From: Terriglobia bacterium
GTDB lineage: Bacteria; Acidobacteriota; UBA6911
DNA length: 64,000 nt
NCBI GenBank assembly: GCA_020072565.1
Contig: JAIQGI010000039.1
Span: 1 to 64,000 of the forward strand
Reading direction: 5' to 3'
Shown: piece after piece, positions 36,770 through 46,367 of the stretch
Numbering within the stretch: the stretch's first letter is position 1
How the letters are laid out: every line of letters starts with the position of its first letter
Translations under genes and position numbers: made by a program
The notes under the pieces: generated by a model
What the model saw: only the letters and a program-made list of their open reading frames with translations
The model's database searches: none
Told to the model about the DNA's origin: nothing

Positions 36770-38286
36770 ACTGGCAGACCGTTCTCAGTTTCTCGGGCTC
36801 AGCAGACTGGATCTTGCTGACCGCCTTCCACTCGCTCTGGCTGTCGTTTGCCGCCTTTCTAATCATGCGCCTCCCGAAGTTCCGGTCTCCAGTTGTCCGG
36901 TCAACCTGGTGTACTTGCACGCTTATCCTATTGCTCGCTTTGCCGCTGATTACCTGGTCTATCCCCCGGCTTGCTGTTCGCGCCCAGCCAACTCCAAAAC
37001 CTGCCGTCGAAATGAGTACGGCAAATGTCGAGACCCAACCGCCTCTTCTAAACAGGCTGCTGGATATGAATACGCCGTTGCCTCAGGTACGCATAGGCCG
37101 ATGGCAAGCGCTGATGAATCAATTCGGATTTCTCTGGCTTGCAGTCACGCTGATCTGTGTGGGACGGCTTCTCTGTCAATTGGCGTTTTTGAAGGGGTGC
37201 GGCACAGGCCTGCAAGAGATACACGATGGCAGGATATCGGCCGTTTTAGTAGAAAGTACCCATTCTTTTCGTTTTCGCAAAAAACCACGCTTTTTCGCCT
37301 CCCGGAAGCTGACCTCTCCCATCTCCACAGGGATACAGACACCTTTGGTTATATTGCCAGCCGGTCTCTATCAGAGTATCGGTGATAAAGAACTCCGCGC
37401 GATATTGCTGCACGAACTCGCGCACATCTATCACCATGACCATCTACTCGGGCTGTTGCAGCGGATGATCAAGGCGTTGTACTGGTGGAATCCTTTTGTT
37501 TATGGCCTCTGCAATTCTTTGTCCGTAGCGCGCGAGGCAGTAAGTGACAACTATGCGATATCGGGAATGGAAAGCGCTGCGAGCTATGCCAGGCTTCTTG
37601 TGAGTCTGGTTGAGAAAACCTCTCTGATCAGCCGCATGCCATGCACGGCATGCATGGGAAGCCCTTATGAATCGCTGGAATCAAGAATCAGGAACATTAT
37701 TTCCAAGGAGAGAGATATGCGGGTAAAAACAAACAAACGCATGATGGCGCTGATCCTATTGACGACAGTTTTGCTCTGCGTTGTTGTTGTCATTGGCAGT
37801 CAGGTGGCAGTCTTCGGAGTTGGGCAAGCATCTCCTTCCGGACTGAAAGCGGATGAACCACAGGCTGCTTCAACGTCGGGGAAACCCATGAAAGATGACG
37901 GCACAATTATGGTGTCAGAGAGACTTTCAAAAAGACTTATCCATAAAGTTGACCCCATCTATCCGGAATTGGCCATCAAGGATCAGGTTCAAGGGAAAGT
38001 GATACTCCAGATAAACGTGAATGAGGAAGGACTTGTATCGGATGTTCGAATTACCGCAGGGCATTCCCTTTTGAATGACGCTGCAATCACGGCTGTGAAG
38101 CAGTGGAAATTCATCCCGTCTCTCATTGGTGGCAGCACTGCTCCGGGGGCCGGGAAGCCTGCCCCGCCTCCACCTGAACCGGTGCCCGGGATGGCTGTAA
38201 AAGGGGTGCCGTTCACGACCACCATTACGATCGATTTTCGCTTAAACAAGGATAAATCCCCGAAGATTATAATCTCCGGCTCCTGA
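36766..38286 (+). CDS. BlaR1-like M56 metallopeptidase fused to a TonB C-terminal domain
   Basis: 506 residues. Transmembrane helices (LLTAFHSLWLSFAAFLIM, CTLILLLALPLITWSIP, FGFLWLAVTLICVGRLLCQL) surround a cytoplasmic zinc metalloprotease loop with HELAHIYHHD near residue 216 and the conserved WWNPFVYGL and AREAVSDNYA. A further helix (MMALILLTTVLLCVVVVIG) leads to a periplasmic tail ending in a TonB-type domain: VDPIYPELAIKDQVQGKVIL, QINVNEEGLVSDVRITAGHS, LNDAAITAVKQWKFIP. It replaces the penicillin-binding sensor of BlaR1, so the signal is unlikely to be a beta-lactam. It would cleave BlaI directly or indirectly on stimulation. Confidence 0.88.
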   Translation: MNWQTVLSFSGSADWILLTAFHSLWLSFAAFLIMRLPKFRSPVVRSTWCTCTLILLLALPLITWSIPRLAVRAQPTPKPAVEMSTANVETQPPLLNRLLDMNTPLPQVRIGRWQALMNQFGFLWLAVTLICVGRLLCQLAFLKGCGTGLQEIHDGRISAVLVESTHSFRFRKKPRFFASRKLTSPISTGIQTPLVILPAGLYQSIGDKELRAILLHELAHIYHHDHLLGLLQRMIKALYWWNPFVYGLCNSLSVAREAVSDNYAISGMESAASYARLLVSLVEKTSLISRMPCTACMGSPYESLESRIRNIISKERDMRVKTNKRMMALILLTTVLLCVVVVIGSQVAVFGVGQASPSGLKADEPQAASTSGKPMKDDGTIMVSERLSKRLIHKVDPIYPELAIKDQVQGKVILQINVNEEGLVSDVRITAGHSLLNDAAITAVKQWKFIPSLIGGSTAPGAGKPAPPPPEPVPGMAVKGVPFTTTITIDFRLNKDKSPKIIISGS

Positions 38287-38513
38287 ACACCCATAACAGC
38301 GGATTGTCGTCCTATTCGTTCTCAATGAATGAATCGGTACATGGCAGAAACTGGCTGGTTGTTGGAAGGATAGGTAGGATCAGCTGCCTTCGCTCGTACA
38401 AAACAGGTTCCGCGTTTCGCACCGCGCTTGAAGAACGGCTTGCGCGCAGGCGCTTCAGTGGCATGGAGCAAGAAATCAACAGGCGCTGTCACCATTCGAA
38501 AATGTCTGCAGAC

Positions 38514-41500
38514 CTATTGCACACGGAACATCGCAGGAGCTACAACTGTCCGCGCATCGGGATTGCAGTAGTCGTAGAGCAGCGAGGGCGCTGATTTTGC
38601 CTTCATGGCGAAGCGCGGCCTGAAATTGAAACTGAAGCCGGTGCCGCCGGCACGCGGCCAGAGGTAGGCTACGATGCGGTCCGGCAGAATATCGTAGTGG
38701 CTCAGGGTAAATCCCGAAGCAGCCACGGCGCTATCCAGAGATAGGCGGTCCACATCGGCGCCGGGTGGCAGGCCGATCTCTGCGACCATCATTCCATAAC
38801 CCCTGAAGCCCACTCGTTCCACATCCACGCGACACGCGTCCGTTTCCCCGATCTTTGCATTGGATTTGTCGAAATTGACTTTTAGCCGCAGAAGGTCGGG
38901 CCCGGCCGGAGGACGCATCGTCCAGGGCACATAATAGCTGGCTGAAAGCTGCGCCTGCGCCTGGCTTAACATACCAGGAGCCCGGAGCGTTATCAGGTGC
39001 TTCCCCGACGAGAGAACTGAGGCCAGCCCGATGCGGATCGGGCCGGTGATCTCGCTGCCAGGCGGCATCGTAACTCGGGGGACAGCTTGGCCGTCTACCA
39101 TTACATCGAGGAATCCCCCGTTACCACCCATGGCCGCCGGTTGAGCAGCCGCAAGGATCGCTTGCAGCACCCTGACGGTCGCCTGAGTCGAATGCCAAAC
39201 TCCAAAACGATCCTTGTTACGCAGCAGGAACAGCATGCCGCCATCAAGCATGAGCTTGTCCCCTGGATTGCCTCCTTCGGCAAGCGCTTGCACTGCCAGC
39301 GCGCTTGTCTCAAGGCGGCCTGCAAGTCCCCAGCCATAGAAGGGTGTGTTGGTTTCCAGGTTCCAATAGGTAGACCCGGCTTCTGTCCGGGCAAGGTTAC
39401 GAAGGCGTTGGAGGGCTTTTGCAGAGACCGCGGAATCCTCCGTATGTAACGCCGCCAGCGCAAGAGCCGCAATTGCATAAGGCTCGTCGTATTGGCCCGA
39501 GCGCTGCGCCAGATATTCGATGGCCTTTGTCACTCCTTGGTGTGCATCCTCGCCCGACAGTGTCATTGCAATGAAAGCCGTCTGGTATACGGTCCGCCGC
39601 TCATCCCGCTGCTTCTTCCAATCGTATGCCGGCCAGCTCCCGCGTTGATCCTGCTGCCTGATGAGCCAATCCTGCGAGTTCTTGACCAGCTGGTCGTCCA
39701 TGGTCACGAACTCCCTGGCGTCTTTCAGGAACGAGACGGCATAGGCGGTGAGGCTTGGGTCGGCGTCACCTCTTCCCCAATAGCTGAATCCGCCGACGGG
39801 TGCCTGGTACCCCAGCAACATATCAACGCCGAGTTGCAGATTGCGGCGTGCCTTCGCCTGCAGCGGGTGATCCCCTTTTGCCATTCGTTGAAGATAGCGC
39901 AAAAAAATCAGGTTGGGGTATGCGGCCGAAATGGCCTGCTCTGCGCAGCCATACGGACGCTGCAGGATGCCTTCGATACTGTCGATCACTTGTGCGAGCA
40001 GGTTGGGATAGATTTTGAGTTCGGCACGCGCCGAGCCTGGAATGGCGTTTGCAGGCACGGTCAATTCCAGCACGGCGTCGCCGGAAAATACTTTGTTCAC
40101 GGTTTCGGCAATTTCCTCCCCGTCAGGATGGACCGACACGGGTTTCTCAACGGCATCGCCGCCAGCGGACGTCGTAGCCGTCACGCGTTGCCGCGCCTCA
40201 GGCAGCGCCGCAACGGCTTTCAGATGGAATACAGCATTAGCGGAAGTCCCGGCCGCTAGCGGGAGTTTCTGTTCTCCGGGGCCAAGGAGTTGGAACCAAT
40301 TCTCCGGCTTCATGGCAATGTCCGCATCCAGCGCTTGATCGAGATAGTTACGGATCGTCACCGGCAGCTGAATCTCGTCCCCTTGTGTGAGAACACGCGG
40401 CGGGTTATGGTCGACGAAAAACGGTTGGAAGGCTTTGACTTCAGTGGTTGTGGTGCCGATCTCGCCGTTTTCGGTTGAGCCGATCACGTCAACCTTCCAG
40501 GTAGTGATATTGTCGGCAAGCTTGAACTTCAATTCGGCTCGACCGTCTTGCCCGGCCTCTACGGATGGTTGCCACAGCAGAGTTTCCGGGAAGTATTCGC
40601 GCAGTCTTGGCGTCGATTGTGCAGGTCCTGCCCCTCCGGTGAGCGTTGCTGCGGTAGTCTGAAGCACCGTGGGCGCTGCCATTACGGTAACCGTCTCCAT
40701 GGCGCCGCCAACCAGCAAGGTGATGTCGACTACGGTGGACTTCGCCGCAACGACCCGAACTTCGCGTATAAGGGCTATTTTGAATCCGGGAACCTGTGCT
40801 CCCACATCATATATTCCGGGGGGTAATAGTGATAACGCATATCGCCCATCCTCCCCCGTTACCACTTCATAAACGAAATCGACGTTGGTGCCTTTCGTAC
40901 AGATAGCCCTGATACTTGCGCCCGGGATGACACCACCGGACTGATCCATGACCAGGCCTGCGATTGCCCCTTTAGTCGACGACTTTTGATAGTTTTCCTG
41001 CTTCAGAGCGCTGTTCTTTCCGGACAAAGCTGTGGAAGGCTGTTCAAATCTGGCGAGGACAAAATCATCCTTCGTTCCGGCAATACCATCAGGACCGGCA
41101 CTGCGGACCTGGAGCACCAAAAACCACTGAGTGACCGGAACGATCTTGGTTGAGCCGGCCGGATTCTGCGAAGTAGTCGCCTGGGGTTTCTGAATATCGG
41201 CATATCGGGCTATCCGGGTAAAACTTACGTATGGATCGTGCCCCCAGGGGTCCTTTTTGAGCACGACTTTGCCGAGTCGAAGCAGCCGGTTCCACTCTTT
41301 TTCGTTTGCCGGAAAAACATCGGGTTGAGTCAGAAGCGCAGCGAGCCTGGCATATGTGTCCTTGTAATAGGATCCGCTGACTTGATCCAGCGTAAAGTCG
41401 TCCTTCGTCTTGAATGTGCGATCGGGCCCCGCGCTGGTGAATGTCAGATCTGCCATCTCATCCTGGATACTGAATTCAATCAGATAGGGAGTACCCCAGG

Positions 41501-44156
41501 GATCGCGCAACTGATCCAGATCAATTTGATTCATGGACAATGCCTTGCGGGCATCCTGCTCCAATTGCGGGAACGAGGGAAGTTCGTTGAGGAGAGTCGT
41601 GATCCGGTCGTGCATTTGCTGAAAGTATTTCCAGGTTATTTTCCGAGCCTCAATATCGTCATCGTTCCCCGGCACTTTATCGGGACCCGCGCTGGTGAAC
41701 TCAAACCCTTCGCGATCTCTCTCAATGACAAATCGAATGACATAAGGACTACCCCACGGGTCCCTGGTCTTATCCAAATCGACTGCGGCTTCGGTCAGCT
41801 CTTGTTGTAAGTCTGAGAGGTTACGCGGATATCGGTAATCCTTCTTGAACCGGGCGTTGAGGGCATCCTGCAACAGTTTGAATTGTGAGTCAAAAAGATG
41901 ACTGAAGGCACCGTCGAGATCGTTTTCATAGTCGACGCTATGCTCCAGGTTCGCCCAGTACCCGTCGCTGGCGAGCATAACCTCAGCGAGCATGTCCAGA
42001 TCGGCGGGAAAAGGCTGAGAGCAATCGAGCCGGTAAAGATCCCGCCGTGTCATGCCTCCCAAGCCGTCCGATCCTGAATTGCGCCAGAACCACCCCCAGC
42101 CTCCGTAGCCGGCCGATTCTTGATCCGTGCGGGCTCTTTCTCCCACAGCGGCGTCTACAACCGCGATGCCGAAAACCCCATGTGCGGCGACCCCACTCGG
42201 CAGCCGAGCCTGCAGACTGGCTGTGGCTTCCTCGCCGGGCCGATATTCGTTCTTTTCCGTGCGTACTTCCAATTTGAGCTCGCGGTCCGCCGGGAAAAGG
42301 ACGGTGCGCGCGCCGCCTTCGGAATATTCCCTCCCAATAACTGCAATCGTGATTTCATGAGCGAAATCCGCTTGCCAGGGGATTGTGATTGCAGCCCGTT
42401 TTGTGCTCAGGTTGAGCCATTGTGAAACAAGCGGTCTCCATTCGCTCAAAACCTGGAGCACTGCCGTCGAGAGCGGCGCATCCGAAGTCACCTCGACCCG
42501 GATGGACTCCCCGGGACGATACAATGACTTATCCGTGTGTACACTGATATGGCCGGCGTAAGAATAGACCGTCTCGTTGAAGTGTCCCTGCGCCCCCCTG
42601 CCGTCATCTGCAACGATCTGTAGTTTATTTTGTCCTCCGGGGACGTCAATGCGCGCCACGCCGTACCTGTTGGTTGCTCCCGAGCCAATCCCGTTCACCG
42701 TCAATTGCGCCGGTGCAGGAGTTCCGTCGGCATAGGAAGTTGAAACGAATTTCCATCCGCCCGGGCTCTCAATCAGATAAATATGAATCGCTTCCCTGGT
42801 GATGCGGATATCGAACCGGCGCTGCTCGGTCCGGCCGCTTGAAGGATCTCGGACGTAGGCGGTAAAACTCAAGTCCTTGAATCGCAGGTGCTCCGTGCCG
42901 GTAAGTTCTTCGTGGGCATCTTGAAGCGCCAGCCTCGTAATGCAATGGCCTGTCGAGTCCGTCTGTCCTTCGTATTTCTCTCCCTCTTCAATGTCCCATT
43001 TCTGCGAACGATAATCCCACGTGCGGCTGTTTTCGCGCACAACTCGTACCGGCGCATTTGTCACCGGCTTTCCGAAGAGGTACTCCGCGAAGACATCGAC
43101 CGAGGCTCCTTGGGTCGGGAGGTAGTAGAGGCGATCCGGTTTTGCGGTCACGCGAAATTCGGGTAATTCATAACGGCTTATCTTTATCTGGCGGGCGTCA
43201 TTGAACCCATGCAGATCATCGCCCTCATCGGATTGGACACGTATTTCGTAGTCCCCGAGGCGGCTGTTTGCAGGTATTTGCCAGTCAGCGGAAGTGACCC
43301 CGAAGCGGCTCGTCACCAGGCGCGTAACAAAAACCCCGGTGTCGTCCGGGTCGTTGATGCGCAATCTTATCGGCATATCGGCAGCAGCGCGATGGGACGT
43401 ATCGAAGCAGAGCAGCCGAATGTGCAGGACCTGCCCGGGTTGATAGATCGGCTTGTCCGTCTGGATGCTTATTTCGATATGACGGTCGATTTCCCTGCTC
43501 ACATCGACAGTCTGCAGAAAATCTCCAAGCCGGCCGCGAATCTCGAAATCAAGTTCGCTGTCATCGTATTTTTGGAGGGGCTGAAATTCGAGATCGGCGA
43601 GACCATTAATGTCACTGACGGCATGAAGAGTAATTGGAGACGGATCGAGATTGAGAGAGGCCTGCAATGCGACGCCGGCGACCGGCTTTCCGGAAACCGG
43701 ATGCACCGCCGTCACCAGGACATGCAACGGATCTCCCAGCCTCGCCAGCGGGCCCAACACGGCCCGTAATTCGAAGACATGCGCTGCAATGTGGGCCAGC
43801 GACAGGGTGCCGGCAGTCTCGCCGCCGTCGGTAAGGAGATGATAGCGCAGCCGATACCACATGGGCTCGTTTCCGGTTTTGGACGGAATCGGAAATGGAA
43901 TTGTTGATTCACTCCTTCCCGGCGGCACAGAAATTGAACGCTCGAGCGAGGAATCCGACTCGTCTTTTTCGTTCACCCATTCGAGTCGAATGCCCGCAGT
44001 TACCGGATTGGGAGAAGGATTTTCAAGCGCAAGTGCCAGCGCAGACTGGTCATTCTCGAGTATCACTCTGGTGGCATGTTCGTCGACGCGTAAGCCGACC
44101 GGCGATTGCAGCAGCGAACAGGATGAGAGCAACGAAATAAAGAAGACACCCAACAT
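38514..44156 (-). CDS. Alpha-2-macroglobulin family lipoprotein with three pseudopilin-like repeats and a carboxypeptidase-regulatory domain
   Basis: 1880 residues. A lipobox (FFISLLSSC) is followed by macroglobulin domains (PIYQPGQVLHIRLLCFDTSH, YRPGESIRVEVTSDAPLSTA). Three segments at about residues 800, 885 and 970 repeat DPWGxPY-N-SAGPD-N-DD, as in the C-terminal part of GspG-type pseudopilins: RDPWGSPYVIRF, RDPWGTPYLIEF, KDPWGHDPYVSF, each followed by SAGPD. Then comes a carboxypeptidase-regulatory-like domain (GAIAGLVMDQSGGVIPGAS, GIYDVGAQVPGFKIALIR). The thioester site PYGCAEQ is at about residue 1403 with its terpenoid-toroid domain (ISAAYPNLIFLRYLQRMAKG). Such proteins trap proteases entering the periplasm. 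The inserted repeats sit where the bait region and adjacent domain would be expected. Confidence 0.9.
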   Translation of the reverse strand: MLGVFFISLLSSCSLLQSPVGLRVDEHATRVILENDQSALALALENPSPNPVTAGIRLEWVNEKDESDSSLERSISVPPGRSESTIPFPIPSKTGNEPMWYRLRYHLLTDGGETAGTLSLAHIAAHVFELRAVLGPLARLGDPLHVLVTAVHPVSGKPVAGVALQASLNLDPSPITLHAVSDINGLADLEFQPLQKYDDSELDFEIRGRLGDFLQTVDVSREIDRHIEISIQTDKPIYQPGQVLHIRLLCFDTSHRAAADMPIRLRINDPDDTGVFVTRLVTSRFGVTSADWQIPANSRLGDYEIRVQSDEGDDLHGFNDARQIKISRYELPEFRVTAKPDRLYYLPTQGASVDVFAEYLFGKPVTNAPVRVVRENSRTWDYRSQKWDIEEGEKYEGQTDSTGHCITRLALQDAHEELTGTEHLRFKDLSFTAYVRDPSSGRTEQRRFDIRITREAIHIYLIESPGGWKFVSTSYADGTPAPAQLTVNGIGSGATNRYGVARIDVPGGQNKLQIVADDGRGAQGHFNETVYSYAGHISVHTDKSLYRPGESIRVEVTSDAPLSTAVLQVLSEWRPLVSQWLNLSTKRAAITIPWQADFAHEITIAVIGREYSEGGARTVLFPADRELKLEVRTEKNEYRPGEEATASLQARLPSGVAAHGVFGIAVVDAAVGERARTDQESAGYGGWGWFWRNSGSDGLGGMTRRDLYRLDCSQPFPADLDMLAEVMLASDGYWANLEHSVDYENDLDGAFSHLFDSQFKLLQDALNARFKKDYRYPRNLSDLQQELTEAAVDLDKTRDPWGSPYVIRFVIERDREGFEFTSAGPDKVPGNDDDIEARKITWKYFQQMHDRITTLLNELPSFPQLEQDARKALSMNQIDLDQLRDPWGTPYLIEFSIQDEMADLTFTSAGPDRTFKTKDDFTLDQVSGSYYKDTYARLAALLTQPDVFPANEKEWNRLLRLGKVVLKKDPWGHDPYVSFTRIARYADIQKPQATTSQNPAGSTKIVPVTQWFLVLQVRSAGPDGIAGTKDDFVLARFEQPSTALSGKNSALKQENYQKSSTKGAIAGLVMDQSGGVIPGASIRAICTKGTNVDFVYEVVTGEDGRYALSLLPPGIYDVGAQVPGFKIALIREVRVVAAKSTVVDITLLVGGAMETVTVMAAPTVLQTTAATLTGGAGPAQSTPRLREYFPETLLWQPSVEAGQDGRAELKFKLADNITTWKVDVIGSTENGEIGTTTTEVKAFQPFFVDHNPPRVLTQGDEIQLPVTIRNYLDQALDADIAMKPENWFQLLGPGEQKLPLAAGTSANAVFHLKAVAALPEARQRVTATTSAGGDAVEKPVSVHPDGEEIAETVNKVFSGDAVLELTVPANAIPGSARAELKIYPNLLAQVIDSIEGILQRPYGCAEQAISAAYPNLIFLRYLQRMAKGDHPLQAKARRNLQLGVDMLLGYQAPVGGFSYWGRGDADPSLTAYAVSFLKDAREFVTMDDQLVKNSQDWLIRQQDQRGSWPAYDWKKQRDERRTVYQTAFIAMTLSGEDAHQGVTKAIEYLAQRSGQYDEPYAIAALALAALHTEDSAVSAKALQRLRNLARTEAGSTYWNLETNTPFYGWGLAGRLETSALAVQALAEGGNPGDKLMLDGGMLFLLRNKDRFGVWHSTQATVRVLQAILAAAQPAAMGGNGGFLDVMVDGQAVPRVTMPPGSEITGPIRIGLASVLSSGKHLITLRAPGMLSQAQAQLSASYYVPWTMRPPAGPDLLRLKVNFDKSNAKIGETDACRVDVERVGFRGYGMMVAEIGLPPGADVDRLSLDSAVAASGFTLSHYDILPDRIVAYLWPRAGGTGFSFNFRPRFAMKAKSAPSLLYDYCNPDARTVVAPAMFRVQ

Positions 44157-44290
44157 TTGGCCTCCACACCAGGCAACCGGCCATCGGAAGATCAGTAATT
44201 TGCTTTCCCTGATATGGGCAAATTAGCACCGGTCGCGGAGGAAATCAAAACCATCTCGAATAAGGCAAAGTGCTTCATCCCATCCACGAC

Positions 44291-44760
44291 CTGTTTCGAC
44301 AGCGCATCTATGGCATCGCCTGCGGCTATGCCGACTGCAACGACGCTGCCCGTCTTGCCAACGATCCCGTTCAGAAACTCCTTCTGGATCGTGATCCGAT
44401 CAGATGAGAATCATGGCGATGCTGAAAGCCAGTTTCGCGAAAACCAAGATCCGGATTTGTCTTGACGGCGGGTTTGCCAACCCCGAGCTTCTCGACTACC
44501 TCGAAATGGAAGAGGTCGAATACGTTCTCGGGATGGCGAGCAACGCCAGGCTGCTCAAGCGCGCTCGCAGGCTGATGGGGAAGGCGCGCATAAAATCCCG
44601 TACCACCGGAGCGACCGAAGATGTCTTCGGTGACACCCTCTACGCAGCCAAGAAATGGTCTCATCGCCGGCGGATCATCATCAAAGCCGAGGTAGCCCGG
44701 GAAGACGGACGCAAGCCCAGGGATAATCCTCGATTCGTTATTCAGATCAGAAAAAGCTTT
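44291..44760 (+). pseudogene. IS1380-family transposase relic
   Basis: From 44291 the frame reads LFRQRIYGIACGYADCNDAA, RLANDPVQKLLLDRDPIR. A deletion and frame change near 44400 leads to AKTKIRICLDGGFANPELLD, EEVEYVLGMASNARLLKRAR, TEDVFGDTLYAAKKWSHRRR, IIIKAEVAREDGRKPRDNPRF. These are conserved blocks of IS1380-type DDE transposases, including the YADCNDA block and the DGGFA block. N- and C-termini and the inverted repeats are not found. Position 44157-44290 shows no gene. Confidence 0.75.
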
Positions 44761-44959
44761 TTGGCCTCGCTTATGCCCATTCATGAATTAATCGGGCTAA
44801 CGCAAACCCTGTTGAGCCGAGTTGCCTTTCGACCGGAACAGAGCACAAATCCCGCACTCTCCAATGTCAATTTGTTTATAATCGGATTCGCGCGCTTCAA
44901 AAGATGGCGAAAGCTGGAAACAATCCTCAAATTTGATCTTGGGGCAGGGAGAGGACGAG

Positions 44960-45574
44960 ATGCACCTGATGGATCAGAGGATTCTCGGTATCGCTATTCT
45001 CCTTCTCTTGGGCATGGTGGTCATTGCCAAGCGAGCGGCCTCCGGGTCTGTCTTGGACAAACCAAAAGGGAGCCTCCTGATCCAGCTCGTCAACATCTTC
45101 AACCTCTTCTTCTTGTTGATTGTCAATCCGGCCGCCGCTGTGCTGCTGATCTTCCGCCGACTAGAGGCGATCGATCCCACCCGTATTTTGATTGACGCGC
45201 CTTCATCATTGGTTGCTCTGGAACTGGCAGGGTCGGTTTTTTATGTGACGGGATTTCTCCTCATGGCGTGGGCACTCCTCAGCCTGGGGCGCAATTACCA
45301 GTTGGGGGGAACCGCCCCGCGAGACACCGATGAAATGATCATCGCCGGGCCATACCGAATGATCAGACACCCGATGTACGCCGCGGCGTTGAGTATCTCA
45401 TTCGGGCTTACCTGCCTGGTTCAATCGTTTGCTTTCCTTTCGGTGTTTTGCATTTATCTCGTGTTGATTTTCCTGATGATTCCATTGGAGGAAGAGGGCT
45501 TGCAGCAGGCATATCGCGAGAAGTTTGTCGCCTATAAGCAAAGTACAGCAAGACTATTTCCATTTGTTTATTGA
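44960..45574 (+). CDS. ICMT/PEMT-like membrane methyltransferase
   Basis: 204 residues from the ATG at 44960 (preceded by GGGAGAGGACGAG). Several membrane helices (LLLLGMVVIA, NIFNLFFLLIVNPAAAVLLI, SVFYVTGFLLMAWALLSLG, FGLTCLVQSFAFLSVFCIYL) frame the SAM- and substrate-binding motif GPYRMIRHPMYAA and EEEGLQQAYREKF, typical of isoprenylcysteine or phospholipid methyltransferases. The natural substrate cannot be read from sequence. The adjacent reductase starts 35 bases later, so both may be co-transcribed. Confidence 0.85.
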   Translation: MHLMDQRILGIAILLLLGMVVIAKRAASGSVLDKPKGSLLIQLVNIFNLFFLLIVNPAAAVLLIFRRLEAIDPTRILIDAPSSLVALELAGSVFYVTGFLLMAWALLSLGRNYQLGGTAPRDTDEMIIAGPYRMIRHPMYAAALSISFGLTCLVQSFAFLSVFCIYLVLIFLMIPLEEEGLQQAYREKFVAYKQSTARLFPFVY

Positions 45575-45609
45575 TTCAGGCTGATAAGAGGACGCCGGGA
45601 GGATTGCCC

Positions 45610-46356
45610 ATGAAAGTCTTGACGGTGTATGCCCATCCGAATCAAAAGTCATTTTGCGGTGCCATTCTCGAGAAATTCACCCAGGGATTGCAGGCGGCAG
45701 GCCACACAAGCGAGGTCGTCGACCTGTATGCGATCCGATTTGACCCGGTTTTCCGCACGGCGGACTTTGCCAGTTACATCAATGAGGGCATTCCGAAGGA
45801 AGTGCTCGAACGGATGAATCTAAAGAAATATGTTCTGGACAATGCGGGTGGGCCGCTAAAGAGGTTTCTTGCCTCGGCATGGTTGCGTGGCAAGGATGAC
45901 ACGGCCATAGCAAAATTCATTCACGAGCACAGGCCCAAGGATGTTGTCGAACAGTGGGAAAAGGTACGGCAAGCGCAAGGCCTCGTGTTTATCGCGCCTG
46001 TATTTTGGCTTGCTTTCCCCGCAATCCTCAAGGGCTGGTTCGAGCGGGTCTTTTCTTACGGTAATGCTTACGCCCTGACCCCTGAGGGCTGGGACGGCCA
46101 TGCAAAGGGCCGAGTGCCGTTGCTTCCCCACGAAAAAGCCCTGGTCATCAGCACGAAGCACTTTGGAGAGGAGGATTACAAGGTCTACTGGGAACTGCCG
46201 ATGTCCCGAGTCATTGACGACTGGGGATTGCGATACCCAGGTGTAAAGCGGGTAGAACATGCCTATTTCTACGGCGTGTCCTGGGTGGATGACTGCACCA
46301 GACAGAGTTATCTCGAACGAGCCTACAAATTGGGTAAGAACTTTGCCGAGTCTTGA
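45610..46356 (+). CDS. Flavodoxin-fold NAD(P)H:quinone oxidoreductase-like protein
   Basis: 248 residues from the ATG at 45610, five bases behind GGGAGGAT. It starts with the FMN-binding loop VLTVYAHPNQKSFCGAILEK, then LVFIAPVFWLAFPAILKGWF and ERVFSYGNAYA (flavin-facing motif of NQO-type proteins), followed by HEKALVISTKHFGEEDYK and a C-terminal helix. The family (NQO1-like, modulator of drug activity type) donates two electrons to quinones or nitro compounds. It precedes and probably is co-transcribed with the membrane glycosyltransferase gene, whose ATG at 46356 overlaps the stop by one base. Confidence 0.88.
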   Translation: MKVLTVYAHPNQKSFCGAILEKFTQGLQAAGHTSEVVDLYAIRFDPVFRTADFASYINEGIPKEVLERMNLKKYVLDNAGGPLKRFLASAWLRGKDDTAIAKFIHEHRPKDVVEQWEKVRQAQGLVFIAPVFWLAFPAILKGWFERVFSYGNAYALTPEGWDGHAKGRVPLLPHEKALVISTKHFGEEDYKVYWELPMSRVIDDWGLRYPGVKRVEHAYFYGVSWVDDCTRQSYLERAYKLGKNFAES

Positions 46357-46367
46357 TGGAGGCGCTC

